A stretch of DNA of 64,000 nt. It comes from Porphyrobacter sp. Its GTDB lineage: Bacteria > Pseudomonadota > Alphaproteobacteria > Sphingomonadales > Sphingomonadaceae. Location: NCBI GenBank assembly GCA_027531395.1, contig JAPZRO010000003.1, positions 1-64,000 of the forward strand. Direction: 5' to 3'. The translations under genes and the position numbers were made by a program. The notes below the pieces were generated by a model that saw only the letters and a program-made list of their open reading frames with translations, searched no databases and was not told where the DNA came from. Shown one piece after another: positions 44,189 through 53,314 of this stretch (its first letter is position 1; the number at the start of each line of letters is the position of its first letter).

Positions 44189-46191
44189 GCGCCGTGCAGC
44201 GCATCTCTCCACAGCTCCGAGACATCGACGCGCCCGCGCCGCTGCGGGACAAGCCGTATTGGATGCTGTGGCGGTTGGAGCAGGTCGACGGCGACCCTCG
44301 CGCCAGAAAGGTACCCTATTGGGCCGACGGAAAGCGGCGGTATGGCACGCAAGGCTCACCCGAAGACCTCGCGCGGCTGACGACGTTCGCCGCCGCGCGC
44401 GAGGCGGCGATCCGCAAGGGTTTCGACGGCGTGGGCTTCGCTCACGTCGAGGGCTGCGGCGTGATCACGCTCGACTTCGACAACTGCGTCGTGGACGGCA
44501 AGGTGCGCAGTGACGTCTTGCAGCTGATCGGCTGCACTTACGCCGAGTACAGCCCCAGCGGCAAGGGCATCCACGCGGTATTCACCGGCACTTCGGATCT
44601 CGTCGCCAATTACAAGGCACCTGCGCGCGGTGATGATTTCGCCGTGGAGGCGTTCAGCTCGAAGAGCTTCACAACCTTCACCGGCTGGAGGCTCGATCAC
44701 GTCGACCTGATCTACGGCCCCGACCATATCGCGCCGATCCCACCACGCGTGGTTGAGGAGTGTCGTGCGCGGTTCAACAGCCGCGCTACCAGCACCGTCG
44801 ACACTGATGATTTCCTCGCGGGGCGCGAGCCGCGCCTCGGCCTGTCGATCGCAGAAATGGAAGAGCTGCTCTCCCACCTCGATCCCAGCATGGGCTATGA
44901 CCCGTGGATCAAGATCGGCATGGCCCTGCACCATGAGACCGAGGGCGACGACACGGGCTTCGAGCTGTGGGACACGTGGTCGAGCGACGGTGACACGTAC
45001 CCAGACAGCGAGCAGCTGCGCTACTTCTGGGATCATTTCGAGCAGCGCCCGGGCAGGCCGTCGGTAACGATGGCCACGGTCAAGTGGATGGCCAAGGAGG
45101 CGGGCTACGACGCCAGTAAGACTGCCCCTCGTGAACTACGAGCTCGCCGCTTTGCGTTCACACCGGTCGGCAGGCTTGAATACCGCCCTCCGGAGTTTTT
45201 GGTCGAAGATTTGATCGAAACGGACACGCTCGGACTCGTGTTTGGTGACCCCGGCTGCGGCAAGTCGTTTCTCGCGGTCGACGTAGGTCTTAGCGTCGCA
45301 ACGGGCACCGCGTTTCATGGTCGTCAGGTTCAGCCCGGGCCGGTCTTCTATATCGCGGGAGAGGGGCACAATGGCCTTACTCGACGTGTCGCCGCTTGGA
45401 GCAGGGACCGCGGCGTCTCAATCGATGACACTCCACTTTTCATGTCATCTCGCGCTGCGCAATTTCTCGACGGAGGCAGCGCGAGAATGGTCACGGAGGC
45501 CGTGCAGGAACTGGCGGAGTTGCACGGCACGCCGACGTTGATTGTGGTCGACACGCTCGCCCGCAACTTTGGGCCTGGTGACGAAAATTCGACTGCCGAG
45601 ATGGGCAAGTTCATCACGGCGCTGGACGACTTGCGTGCGCAGTTTCCAGGGTGCGCCGTCATGATCGTGCACCATAGCGGGCATGGAGAAAAGCACCGGG
45701 CACGCGGCGCCACGGCGCTGAAAGCCGCTCTCGACTTTGAGTATCGAGTGGAGAAGAGCGTCGCAGCAATCTTGCTGCAAAACACCAAGATGAAGGACGC
45801 CGAGCCGCCTAGACCGATTGCATTCAAGCTGGAGACGGTCGAGCTTGACGATGGAGCTTCCAGCGCGGTCCTGATCGAAACTCAAGTTCGAATGGAGGTA
45901 AAGCCGCTCACGGCTGCGCAGGCTCGTGCGCGCTCGACCTTTATTCAGGCTGCGGCGGACTCGGGGATTTGGGAAGGCCGCCATTTCATGGGGTTACACC
46001 GTGACCATTGGCAGGCCGCATTTCTCCCGCACCAAACCGGAGACAATGAGGACTCAAAGAAAAAGGCCTTTTGGCGGGCCAGGAAGGATCTTGTCGAAGG
46101 CGGTCTGCTGTCCGTTTGTGATGATGTCTACCTGCCCGAATGCCTCGAGTTGCTGGCAGAGGTGAAAGCCGCGCGGACAAGTCGGACATGA
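44185..46191 (+). CDS. Primase-helicase (PrimPol-like plus PriCT_2 plus RepA/AAA ATPase)
   Basis: 668 aa from TTG 44185 (a GTG at 44194 is possible). The N-terminus (EGCGVITLDFDNCVVDG, YSPSGKGIHAVF) resembles bifunctional primase-polymerase domains. Residues ~215-300 (MEELLSHLDPSMGYDPWIKIGMALHHETEG) are PriCT_2. The C-terminal part is a RepA/AAA_25-like ATPase with Walker A FGDPGCGKSFLAVD (~355), Walker B LIVVDTLARN and sensor MIVHHSGH. It would start replication of the excised element, as in P4-like satellites. Confidence 0.87.
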   Translation: MSAVQRISPQLRDIDAPAPLRDKPYWMLWRLEQVDGDPRARKVPYWADGKRRYGTQGSPEDLARLTTFAAAREAAIRKGFDGVGFAHVEGCGVITLDFDNCVVDGKVRSDVLQLIGCTYAEYSPSGKGIHAVFTGTSDLVANYKAPARGDDFAVEAFSSKSFTTFTGWRLDHVDLIYGPDHIAPIPPRVVEECRARFNSRATSTVDTDDFLAGREPRLGLSIAEMEELLSHLDPSMGYDPWIKIGMALHHETEGDDTGFELWDTWSSDGDTYPDSEQLRYFWDHFEQRPGRPSVTMATVKWMAKEAGYDASKTAPRELRARRFAFTPVGRLEYRPPEFLVEDLIETDTLGLVFGDPGCGKSFLAVDVGLSVATGTAFHGRQVQPGPVFYIAGEGHNGLTRRVAAWSRDRGVSIDDTPLFMSSRAAQFLDGGSARMVTEAVQELAELHGTPTLIVVDTLARNFGPGDENSTAEMGKFITALDDLRAQFPGCAVMIVHHSGHGEKHRARGATALKAALDFEYRVEKSVAAILLQNTKMKDAEPPRPIAFKLETVELDDGASSAVLIETQVRMEVKPLTAAQARARSTFIQAAADSGIWEGRHFMGLHRDHWQAAFLPHQTGDNEDSKKKAFWRARKDLVEGGLLSVCDDVYLPECLELLAEVKAARTSRT

Positions 46192-46273
46192 CCGGACATT
46201 CTCCGGACATGTCCGAGGGCGGTAACGGTAGGGAGGGCGGACAGACACGGACACGCGCTTATAAGCGTGTCCG
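46174..46273. repeat. Cluster of CGGACA half-sites and palindromes after the primase gene
   Basis: At least six CGGACA words lie within 100 bases, together with a perfect palindrome CGGACATGTCCG (46204-46215). A longer arm pair, CGGACACGC (46248-46256) and GCGTGTCCG (46265-46273), encloses GCTTATAAGC-like sequence. Part overlaps the 3' end of the primase gene. The arrangement fits an operator or an iteron-type replication origin. Confidence 0.6.
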
Positions 46274-46436
46274 CAGTCCGTACCCGACCGGGGCAAATAG
46301 TGTGAAGGGATGGGCAGCCCCCCTCGAAACACAGCTGCATCAGCAGCGGCACAATAGATCTGATGCCTTGTCCGTATCGTATCAGTTATAAGTTGCGATT
46401 AGAAACTATATTTTGGCGAATGTGAGGAAGGCGCAC

Positions 46437-47015
46437 ATGGGCGGCATCAACTCGGGCAGGCGCGCTAGCACCCCAAGCACCAAGGACTGCCTGCGCCTGT
46501 CGCTGACCGATCTGCGCAAGGGCGGCGCCCTGAAGCGTCACGTTTGGGCGCGTCGCGAACAGACCTGGGTCGACACGTGCACCAAGCGCGAGGTCGCTGC
46601 CGTCACCATCGTCGCCGACATCGACTGCCGCCAGCCGACGCTGTCGATCACTATCAAGGGCTGGGCTTTCAACCAGCGGATCGACCAGGTGCTCGACGTC
46701 GTCGCGCAGCCCCAGCCGCTCGGCGGCGAACGCTTCTACGCGCTTTGCCCCTTCACGGGCCAGCGCGGCACCGCGCTGTACCTACCCGTCGGAGCGAACA
46801 TATTTGCCTCCGCGCGCGGCTGGTGCGTGCCCTACGCCTCGACCCGCGAGCGCGAAGTCGCCCGAGCATATCGGCGGCTCCACAGGGCCGAGGAGCGCTT
46901 GTTCGCCATGTCGAAGTACACTCGCAAGCCGACAAGATCGGCCTTGGAGAATAGGATGATGGAGGCGGCGGATGTGGTGGGGCGGTGGGAGGAGCAGATG
47001 ATGGCGCATTGGTGA
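46437..47015 (+). CDS. Hypothetical element protein (MGG-SGRR type)
   Basis: 192 aa from ATG 46437 with TGAGGAAGG upstream. It begins MGGINSGRR, a start common in conserved proteins of integrative elements. The segment FYALCPFTGQRGTALYLPVGANIFASARGWCVPYAS keeps the layout of the FxCPxCxRxxRxLYLPxGxxxFxCRxCxxLxYxS zinc-ribbon family, but most cysteines are replaced, so metal binding is doubtful. The C-terminus is helical and charged. Function unknown. Confidence 0.72.
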   Translation: MGGINSGRRASTPSTKDCLRLSLTDLRKGGALKRHVWARREQTWVDTCTKREVAAVTIVADIDCRQPTLSITIKGWAFNQRIDQVLDVVAQPQPLGGERFYALCPFTGQRGTALYLPVGANIFASARGWCVPYASTREREVARAYRRLHRAEERLFAMSKYTRKPTRSALENRMMEAADVVGRWEEQMMAHW

Positions 47016-47095
47016 GAGGGGCTGCCCACCTTGTTTTTGGGCAGAAACACCTATTTAGTGCTGCGGCGTCTAGGCTGTCGGTATGGAGCGCGAAG

Positions 47096-49117
47096 ATGAA
47101 CCGGAACCAGCGAATGCAAAGCGGTGTGCTCTTTTTCTTAGCTTTGATGCTGGCTCTATCGCAGCCGTTGTCGGCAAAGCCAGTTGTAATCGGGGTTCAA
47201 CCTGACGCCGACCAACAAGTCCTGATGGAAAGTGGCTCGCAGATTTTGACGAGCCGCAAAGCATCTTCGACAGTTATGATGCGAACACCCGAACCTGTCG
47301 AAGGCAGTCGTGTACAGATCGGCTTCTTGTTCGCCAACAACGGCACCAGCCCCGTGAATGTTGGTCCTGAAAATCTTACATCGGGTCAAATCCCAGTAGT
47401 TTCATACGACACGCTGCTCGCTGAGCAACGAAAGAGGGAAAAGCTCGGGTCCCTTGCAGAATCTCTCAGAGCCTTGGGAAACACAATGACCGCCGCAAGC
47501 ACAGGCGGTCGCCAAGTACAAACATATAGTACCAACGGTTACGTCGATTGCGGCTTCGCTTGTAATGCCACCTATAGAGGCTGGGGTACCGCGACTGTCT
47601 ATGACCCCTACCTTGCTCAGCAGGCGAAACAGCAGGCGGAAGCGCAAAACAGGCAAAGGTTTGCTGCTCTGCGCGCGGAAAGCGTCGACGCAAGGTCTGC
47701 AATTTCATTAAACCTTCGCACGACAACTGTGATGCCGGGACAGACTCTCACTGCGATCCTCACCTTTGAGGTGCCTAAGACAGTGAGGCGGGCCAAAAAG
47801 GCAACGCCGATAACGCTATACGTTCGCATGGGATCTGATGTTCATGTGCTCAGTGGCTTCGCTGGTCCGATCGGCACGCTTCCGCCTCCCGCGTCATTCG
47901 CGAAAAGGTCGAGTGTCGCAATACCAGGATACACAGGCGCCGCCGTACCGTCCAACACCGTTGTGGCACCCACAGATGCCTATGCTCGCGGCGTAGCTTA
48001 TTACTATGGTCAAGGGGTTTCAAAGGATTACGCGACTGCAGCCAGCTGGTATCAGAAGGCTGCTGATCAAGGCCTCGCTAACGCCCAGTACAATCTCGGT
48101 GTGATGTACGAAGGGGGTCAAGGGGTTCCTCAGGACTACGCGACTGCAGTCAGCTGGTACCGGAAGGCTGCGGGTCAGGGCCTCGCTAACGCCCAGTACA
48201 ATCTCGGTGTGATGTACGAAGGGGGCCAAGGGGTTTCAAAGGACTACGCGACTGCAGCCAGCTGGTTTCGTCAGGCCGCGGAGCAAGGGTTCGCCAACGC
48301 TCAGAACAATCTCGCTGTGATGTACGAAAAGGGTCAAGGGGTTCCGCAGGACTTTGCGACTGCAATTAACTGGTACCGAAAGGCCGCGGAACAAGGCGTC
48401 CCGCTCGCCCAGAACAACCTCGGTGTTATGTACGAGAAGGGCCAAGGAGTTCCGCAGGACTTTGCGAATGCAATTAACTGGTACCGAAAGGCCGCGGAAC
48501 AAGGGGTCCCGCTCGCCCAGCACAATCTGGGTGCAATATACCAAAACGGCCAAGGGGTTCCGCAGGACCTTACGATTGCAGCCAACTGGTACCGGAAGGC
48601 AGCGGAACAAGGCGTGTCGCTCGCCCAGCACAATCTGGGTGCAATGTACCACTTTGGCCAAGGGGTTCCGCGAGACTTTGCGACTGCGGCCAATTGGTAC
48701 CGTATGGCCGCCGGTCAGGGCCTCGCTAACGCCCAGTACAGTCTCGGTTTGATGTACCAGAGCGGCCTAGGGGTTCCGCGAGACGTAGCGACTGCAGCCA
48801 ACTGGTACCGTAAGGCCGCCGACCAGGGCCTCGCAAACGCCCAGGACAATTTGGGTGTGATGTACCAGAACGGCCACGGGGTTCCGCGAGACTTTGCGAC
48901 TGCAGCCAACTGGTACCGTATGGCCGCCGATCAGGGCCTCGCTACTGCCCAGTACAGTCTCGGTTTGATGTACCAGAACGGTCTAGGGGTTCCGCGAGAC
49001 GTAGCGACTGCAGCCAACTGGTACCGTAAGGCCGCCGATCAGGGCCTCGGTACTGCCAAGCAGGCTCTAGGTGAGCTGGGCTCTAAAAGCCCCGGAAAAG
49101 TCCTCACAGTTATGTGA
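47096..49117 (+). CDS. Secreted Sel1-repeat protein
   Basis: 673 aa from ATG 47096 (MNRNQRMQSGVLFFLALMLALSQPLSAKP), a clear Sec signal peptide. Residues ~30-290 are a unique domain with Gln-rich helix. About ten Sel1-like repeats follow (consensus GQGVPQDFATAANWYRKAAEQGLANAQYNLGVMYQ, 36 residues each), ending near the C-terminus. Sel1 solenoids bind partner proteins, often in stress or host interaction. A PEPVEG string in the N-terminal part looks like an in-frame REP insertion. It is cargo of the element, in monocistronic setting. Confidence 0.9.
   Translation: MNRNQRMQSGVLFFLALMLALSQPLSAKPVVIGVQPDADQQVLMESGSQILTSRKASSTVMMRTPEPVEGSRVQIGFLFANNGTSPVNVGPENLTSGQIPVVSYDTLLAEQRKREKLGSLAESLRALGNTMTAASTGGRQVQTYSTNGYVDCGFACNATYRGWGTATVYDPYLAQQAKQQAEAQNRQRFAALRAESVDARSAISLNLRTTTVMPGQTLTAILTFEVPKTVRRAKKATPITLYVRMGSDVHVLSGFAGPIGTLPPPASFAKRSSVAIPGYTGAAVPSNTVVAPTDAYARGVAYYYGQGVSKDYATAASWYQKAADQGLANAQYNLGVMYEGGQGVPQDYATAVSWYRKAAGQGLANAQYNLGVMYEGGQGVSKDYATAASWFRQAAEQGFANAQNNLAVMYEKGQGVPQDFATAINWYRKAAEQGVPLAQNNLGVMYEKGQGVPQDFANAINWYRKAAEQGVPLAQHNLGAIYQNGQGVPQDLTIAANWYRKAAEQGVSLAQHNLGAMYHFGQGVPRDFATAANWYRMAAGQGLANAQYSLGLMYQSGLGVPRDVATAANWYRKAADQGLANAQDNLGVMYQNGHGVPRDFATAANWYRMAADQGLATAQYSLGLMYQNGLGVPRDVATAANWYRKAADQGLGTAKQALGELGSKSPGKVLTVM
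47975..49068 (+). repeat. Tandem ~108-bp repeats encoding Sel1 units
   Basis: About ten consecutive units of 108 bases, several nearly identical at DNA level (for example CGGGCGGCGG-free words such as CTCGCTAACGCCCAGTACA and ACTGCAGCCAACTGGTACCG recur). The homogeneity implies recent duplication or gene conversion and a potential to change copy number by recombination. Confidence 0.8.
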
Positions 49118-49142
49118 GAGCGAGACTAACGGCCAACAAATC

Positions 49143-49335
49143 TTAGCATCGCAACAATGCGAGAATGATCACTAGGCGATGAAGAGTGGGAAGGACGAGG
49201 ACGTGTGCGCGTCGGTCATAGCGAGTCTGGAGGTGGCGCCAGTCCTTGAGTTTGCAGAACATACTCTCGATGCGGTAATACTTGTGATAGATCGCTGCGG
49301 CGTATTGGATAGCCCCTCGAACCAGCCGGTCATTT
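49143..49335 (-). pseudogene. IS5-family transposase C-terminal remnant
   Basis: Read on the minus strand, about 60 codons give IYHKYYRIESMFCKLKDW followed by RHLQTRYDRRAH, matching the conserved C-terminal RIENMFxKLKDWRRxxTRYDRxAHTF block of IS5/IS427 transposases. After RRAH the frame is shifted, since the usual TFxSAxxIAA ending is only recoverable in another frame. Upstream residues are interrupted by a stop. No terminal inverted repeats were seen, so it is a decayed fragment. Confidence 0.75.
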
Positions 49336-49380
49336 GTGTATCATACGGCTTCCGGATCCCATAGCTGGTCGTCGCGCGTC

Positions 49381-50334
49381 ATGGAAACCACGTTACTGAT
49401 TGCAGCAGCATACCTTGCCGCAACGCTGACTGCTTCAAGGCTTCTGACGAATGCTCGCCTGAAACATCCCGTCGTCAGCTGGAAGAACCTTGCTGCCGGC
49501 GTACTGCTGCTTTTCTGGCCGATCTGGGCGCCGCTGATCCTTTACCGCAGGTTCACCGCGCATCTCGCGAAGCCTGCCTTTCTAGAAAAACTCCGCGAAC
49601 TCGATGACCTGACTGCGCAATACCATTTTCTTGTGCGTCAGGTCGACGAGCTACTCGAACGGCTTGCCGATGCAGGTGATGAGCCGCCGACCGCCGCGCT
49701 GCTGGAAGACCTCGCTGCAACGACCCGTGCCAGGCAGGAAACGCAAAATCATTTCGCACAAATCCGCGATCAGGCCCGGAGCATTTACTCGGAGCACCAG
49801 AGCTGGTGGGATCTCGAAGCGCCGGGGACGTTGCCTGAGGTTGGCGGGCGCACCGATGCGGCAGGGGTAGCCGTAGAAGAGGGCGTTTCCCGAATCCGTC
49901 TGCATATCTATTCCGACGATGAGGAAAGTGGTGACTGGGACCTTGAAAGTGCCCTGCGCGATCTGCAGAAGCATCTGTCCGGTCTTGACCGACCCGGGCT
50001 TGCTGCTTCCGGCAGGGGCGCCGCGTTTTCTTTGGTTCGCTACATGCGAACAGGGCCGGCACGATCGAGAACATGGGAAACGGTCTTCACCAGCTCGTTC
50101 AGGAAATCGCTGAAGAAAGTCGGCAGAGACATCGAGAGAAAGACCATCGCAGCCATTGCCGAGCTAGCGGTCAATCCGGTCGAGCCGCGCGGCTCCACGA
50201 TTATGCCACTTACCGGCAACCACAAGGGGCTGTGGCGCTACCGCATCGGCGAGTTTCGGCTGATTTACCAGCCGCTCGCTGACGAAGGCGAACTGCGGCT
50301 GATCAGCCTGACGCACAGGAGCGAAGCCTATTGA
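49381..50334 (+). CDS. Membrane-anchored coiled-coil protein with C-terminal RelE-like toxin domain
   Basis: 317 aa from ATG 49381. Two N-terminal hydrophobic segments (LLIAAAYLAATLTASRLL and LAAGVLLLFWPIWAPLILYR) are followed by a long helical, probably coiled-coil stretch (residues ~65-140) and an acidic linker. Residues ~233-317 form a RelE/ParE fold, with FTSSFRKSLKKVGRDIERKT, KGLWRYRIGEFRLIY and a terminal LRLISLTHRSEAY. The Arg/His/Tyr RNase residues of RelE toxins appear conserved. No antitoxin gene adjoins it. Membrane tethering of a RelE domain is unusual. Confidence 0.8.
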   Translation: METTLLIAAAYLAATLTASRLLTNARLKHPVVSWKNLAAGVLLLFWPIWAPLILYRRFTAHLAKPAFLEKLRELDDLTAQYHFLVRQVDELLERLADAGDEPPTAALLEDLAATTRARQETQNHFAQIRDQARSIYSEHQSWWDLEAPGTLPEVGGRTDAAGVAVEEGVSRIRLHIYSDDEESGDWDLESALRDLQKHLSGLDRPGLAASGRGAAFSLVRYMRTGPARSRTWETVFTSSFRKSLKKVGRDIERKTIAAIAELAVNPVEPRGSTIMPLTGNHKGLWRYRIGEFRLIYQPLADEGELRLISLTHRSEAY

Positions 50335-51029
50335 GGCAGGAGTTGCCGGACTGTCTGACGGAGCTCCCGATCTGGCATCGGTAGCGCCTAGACCAACCGT
50401 GAGGGCAGGATGGCCTGTTTCCCGCCTTGCCTCGGCTATATGGCCTGAGCAGCGACAGTAAGCTAGGTCTGACGGCATGAAGAACTCGCTTGTTGCCGGC
50501 CCATAGGTTCGGGTCTGCAGCGTCCGCAAGGGCACTGCCTAGCAAAACGTCAACGATGATGCGAAACGGCTTTACTTGCTCAAGGCGTACCGCGTGCCCT
50601 TAACCCGAGCTCGGCAGGGAATGGTGATTTTCGTTCCAACAGGCGATCACGAAGACCAGACACGACCATGGAGCTTTTATGTTGGAAGCTATGCATTCCT
50701 TCGTGAATGCAGGGTGCCAGAGCTCGACTGAGGTCGAGCAGCTCTGAAGTCAATTGTTCCAATATTGATGCAGGCCCTTTCAGCAACCGCTGGCCCCCGC
50801 AAATATGATAAATCGGGGCAGATGCCATTGCAGTCGACTTGCGACCTCAGCGACGTTCGGCTAACTCTCAAGATGCATCAAGAGAAGGTTCACACCTTCA
50901 CCAACCTGCCCGCCCGGGTAAGGTGGTATCGCTCCGGCGAGATGTGGCGGAAGACGCAATCCAACGGGCGCGAACTTTTGCAACATCGGGTCCCTGCTTC
51001 TTGCGATGCGAAACGCGAGGAGATGTTGC
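50335..51029. other. 695-bp stretch without a supported gene
   Basis: Several short open frames exist on both strands, but none has a credible start, ribosome site or recognisable product. A 7-bp hairpin (GCTCGAC-TGAG-GTCGAGC, 50722-50739) is the only structure noted. It may be decayed sequence left by earlier insertions, like the neighbouring transposase remnant, or contain the promoter of the gene at 51030. Confidence 0.55.
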
Positions 51030-51890
51030 ATGTCTGGATATTGGAGTGTCCGCCACACGCGCGGCTATGATCGTTTCCCCGAGATTAGAGGCTACGGTAC
51101 GATCCCAGCCGATGACGCACGGCATGATGACCTCAATGACTTCCTCGCCGCCAAGCTGCGCCAATTCTGGCGCGCGCAGAACAGCCGTGGCGGCTGGACT
51201 AACGAGCTTGAGCGGCTCCGCATTGACGTCGAGCGGATCTGCGAGCTTAACGGCTACAAAGGGCTTTGGGTGGATGCGCGCGATTACCTCGTGCACCGCG
51301 TAGGCCAATCCTTCCTCTACGATGTGCCGATGGGCAAGCGCGGCAACCTGGCCGACTTCGCCGGTAAGCGCATCCGGGTTGTCTGCTCCCGCAACGGCAT
51401 CAACCAGCGGTATGTCAGGATCGGCGTTGTTGGCGACGCGCCTGAGCAAACGAAGGCGCGCCGTCAAAAGGCGTCAGGCCCAACGAGCGTAAGACCGCGC
51501 CTCCCTCGACTTCTTTCTGAGGACGAGCTGGCGTACACGCCGCATATGCTGGTACGGTTTCGCGGAATCTGGACCGGCGCAGGCGGCATGGCGCGGGCGT
51601 ACAATCGGGGACTGCGCTATCAGGCAGCAGTCTGGCATGCTCGGCGATTCAGAGAGTGGGCAGGGGTCTGGCCAAAGGGCATCCATGAGTTTGTGATAAA
51701 ATTCGGCCCGACTGACGACTTCGAGATCCGCACGCCCATCGGCGATCATCAGGGCTATTTGGAGGTCGAACTCCACTTCGAAGTTCATTCTTCCGGATCC
51801 GAGTTCGTCGAAGGAAACGAGGAGGTAGGCTTCAATTGGTGCGCTTTCTCTCTCGAAGAACTTGAGGGAAAACCGGCGGAATGCCGTTGA
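51030..51890 (+). CDS. Hypothetical protein, unknown family
   Basis: 286 aa from ATG 51030 with GAGGAGA 7 bases upstream, a good start. Composition is soluble and basic in the middle (KARRQKASGPTSVRPRLPRLL). The last third is acidic (FEIRTPIGDHQGYLEVELHFEVHSSGSEFVEGNEE). N-terminal NDFLAAKLRQFWRAQNSRGGWTNELERLRIDVERI is helical. No motif I recognise. It stands alone between the RelE-like fusion and the restriction-modification block and could be part of the defence cargo. Confidence 0.65.
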   Translation: MSGYWSVRHTRGYDRFPEIRGYGTIPADDARHDDLNDFLAAKLRQFWRAQNSRGGWTNELERLRIDVERICELNGYKGLWVDARDYLVHRVGQSFLYDVPMGKRGNLADFAGKRIRVVCSRNGINQRYVRIGVVGDAPEQTKARRQKASGPTSVRPRLPRLLSEDELAYTPHMLVRFRGIWTGAGGMARAYNRGLRYQAAVWHARRFREWAGVWPKGIHEFVIKFGPTDDFEIRTPIGDHQGYLEVELHFEVHSSGSEFVEGNEEVGFNWCAFSLEELEGKPAECR

Positions 51891-52102
51891 TAACAGCGCG
51901 GTCATGTCCTGTGTCAGACAATGATCTGCCGATAGCGCTCTATCGAAATTGCGTGTCATCTAACGACACAGTGCGGCTTGACGTCGGGGCACGATTTTGA
52001 CGCAAAATAGAGCTGGTTAAGCGGCTCACTCGCGTTGCGCTATCGACTGGTGCGACCGCGAAGAGCATCAGCTTTCGTCTTTGGCCAGTCCGAAGGGTTT
52101 CC

Positions 52103-53314
52103 TCATGCGAGGACATGAATGTTGGACGGTGGAAATAGAGCGGGGAAATCCTTTTGCTTGATCTTGAAGAGGTAGCCGTGGTCCCGGACGAGTTGTTTCT
52201 CGCCCCTCTGGCTCATGAGGTAGTCGACCGATATCACGCCGCTTTCAAGGAGAGCTTGGAAATTTCGGACGTTCGGTGCCCGTGTGTGCTCGACCTGCAT
52301 GTAATGGAAATGCTCGTCAGCTCCTCTACCGCGACAGCGTGCACCAACCCAGAAAGTCTGGGGATGCTTTTCGCGAAGCCTGCTTCTCAAGACCTCGAGA
52401 GACCAAGTGACTACGTGCGAGCGCCGGCCTTCCTCGGCTTGGACATAGTCCTGTTTTAGCCAGTCCCTCTCCGTATCGACGCTCAGCATAAGCCCGAGAG
52501 AGTTACGTGCTTTCGCATTGATCTCGCAATTCAGGCGAAGCTTGCCGTTGCGATGGTAGCCGAAGGTGCTGAGCAGGTTCCACGCCGAGCCGACCGGGCT
52601 GACCGTCCAATCCGGCGACTGCGAAAAGAGCGTGGACCTAGTAGGAGCACGCTTGATCCGCTTAGCCTTGAGCTCGATACCCTTAAAATCAGGCGTCTTT
52701 TCGGCATTGGCTGCGATACCAAGCAGAGTTTCCAGCGTCATGCCGACGCCTGTGTCGCCCGGGCGCAGAGTACGAACGTAGCCCTGGGCGGAAATCTCTC
52801 TCAACGCGTCGAGCAGTTCGCAGACGACAGGGTCCTCGCGACGCCGATGCATTGCCGCGATATGTCCAAGGGGGCTGCGAGTATTGTCTAGCGAGGTTAA
52901 GACCTCGAGCCTCCTCGCGTTGACAACATAGAGGTCGCCTTCGTGTTCGAAGACGGCGAGCAAGTTGTAGGGTTCGGCGTAGCGCCCGAGGAGGGCAAAC
53001 CAAATGCGCGGGTCTCCCGACTTGGTCTGGGGACGGTACAAGGACACTGTTGTTTCTACGAGGCGATCAGGCTCTACGAAGTAGGCCCTGCGTACCACCT
53101 TGTTTTCAGGTCCTTGCGCCTGATTGTCGAAATTGTGGACGCCAGTCGACAGGAGGTAGTCCCTCACATTGGCTGTCGCGTCCATGATTGACTTCTTCAG
53201 CCCCGTTTCAGTGGGGACCAGAAGCGCTACGTCGATCTCGTGGCGAGTGAACGCGGCGAGGACAGCGCCGACGTCCGTGTCACTTTTCTCAAGCACGGGC
53301 GCCCACAGCCTCAT
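52103..53314 (-). CDS. MvaI/BcnI-family type II restriction endonuclease
   Basis: 403 aa from ATG 53314, overlapping the methyltransferase end by 26 bases. Residues ~188-403 match the MvaI/BcnI family: GVGMTLETLLGIAANAEKTPDF then KGIELKAKR, giving the catalytic Asp209...Glu214-x-Lys216 pattern, with a HDxGY-like region (RDHGYLFKI) near the end. Prototype enzymes act as monomers on CCWGG or CCSGG. An extra N-terminal domain (residues 1-185) could handle targeting or oligomerisation. Paired with the upstream cytosine methyltransferase. Confidence 0.85.
   Translation of the reverse strand: MRLWAPVLEKSDTDVGAVLAAFTRHEIDVALLVPTETGLKKSIMDATANVRDYLLSTGVHNFDNQAQGPENKVVRRAYFVEPDRLVETTVSLYRPQTKSGDPRIWFALLGRYAEPYNLLAVFEHEGDLYVVNARRLEVLTSLDNTRSPLGHIAAMHRRREDPVVCELLDALREISAQGYVRTLRPGDTGVGMTLETLLGIAANAEKTPDFKGIELKAKRIKRAPTRSTLFSQSPDWTVSPVGSAWNLLSTFGYHRNGKLRLNCEINAKARNSLGLMLSVDTERDWLKQDYVQAEEGRRSHVVTWSLEVLRSRLREKHPQTFWVGARCRGRGADEHFHYMQVEHTRAPNVRNFQALLESGVISVDYLMSQRGEKQLVRDHGYLFKIKQKDFPALFPPSNIHVLA

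Noticed and set aside
47975..49068. Regular direct repeats considered as a CRISPR array
   Set aside because: The units are 108 bases, contiguous without spacers, and encode Sel1 repeats in one frame; no cas genes.
50765..51070. 101-codon plus-strand open frame before the hypothetical gene
   Set aside because: No ribosome site, no recognisable composition, and it overlaps the better-supported start at 51030.
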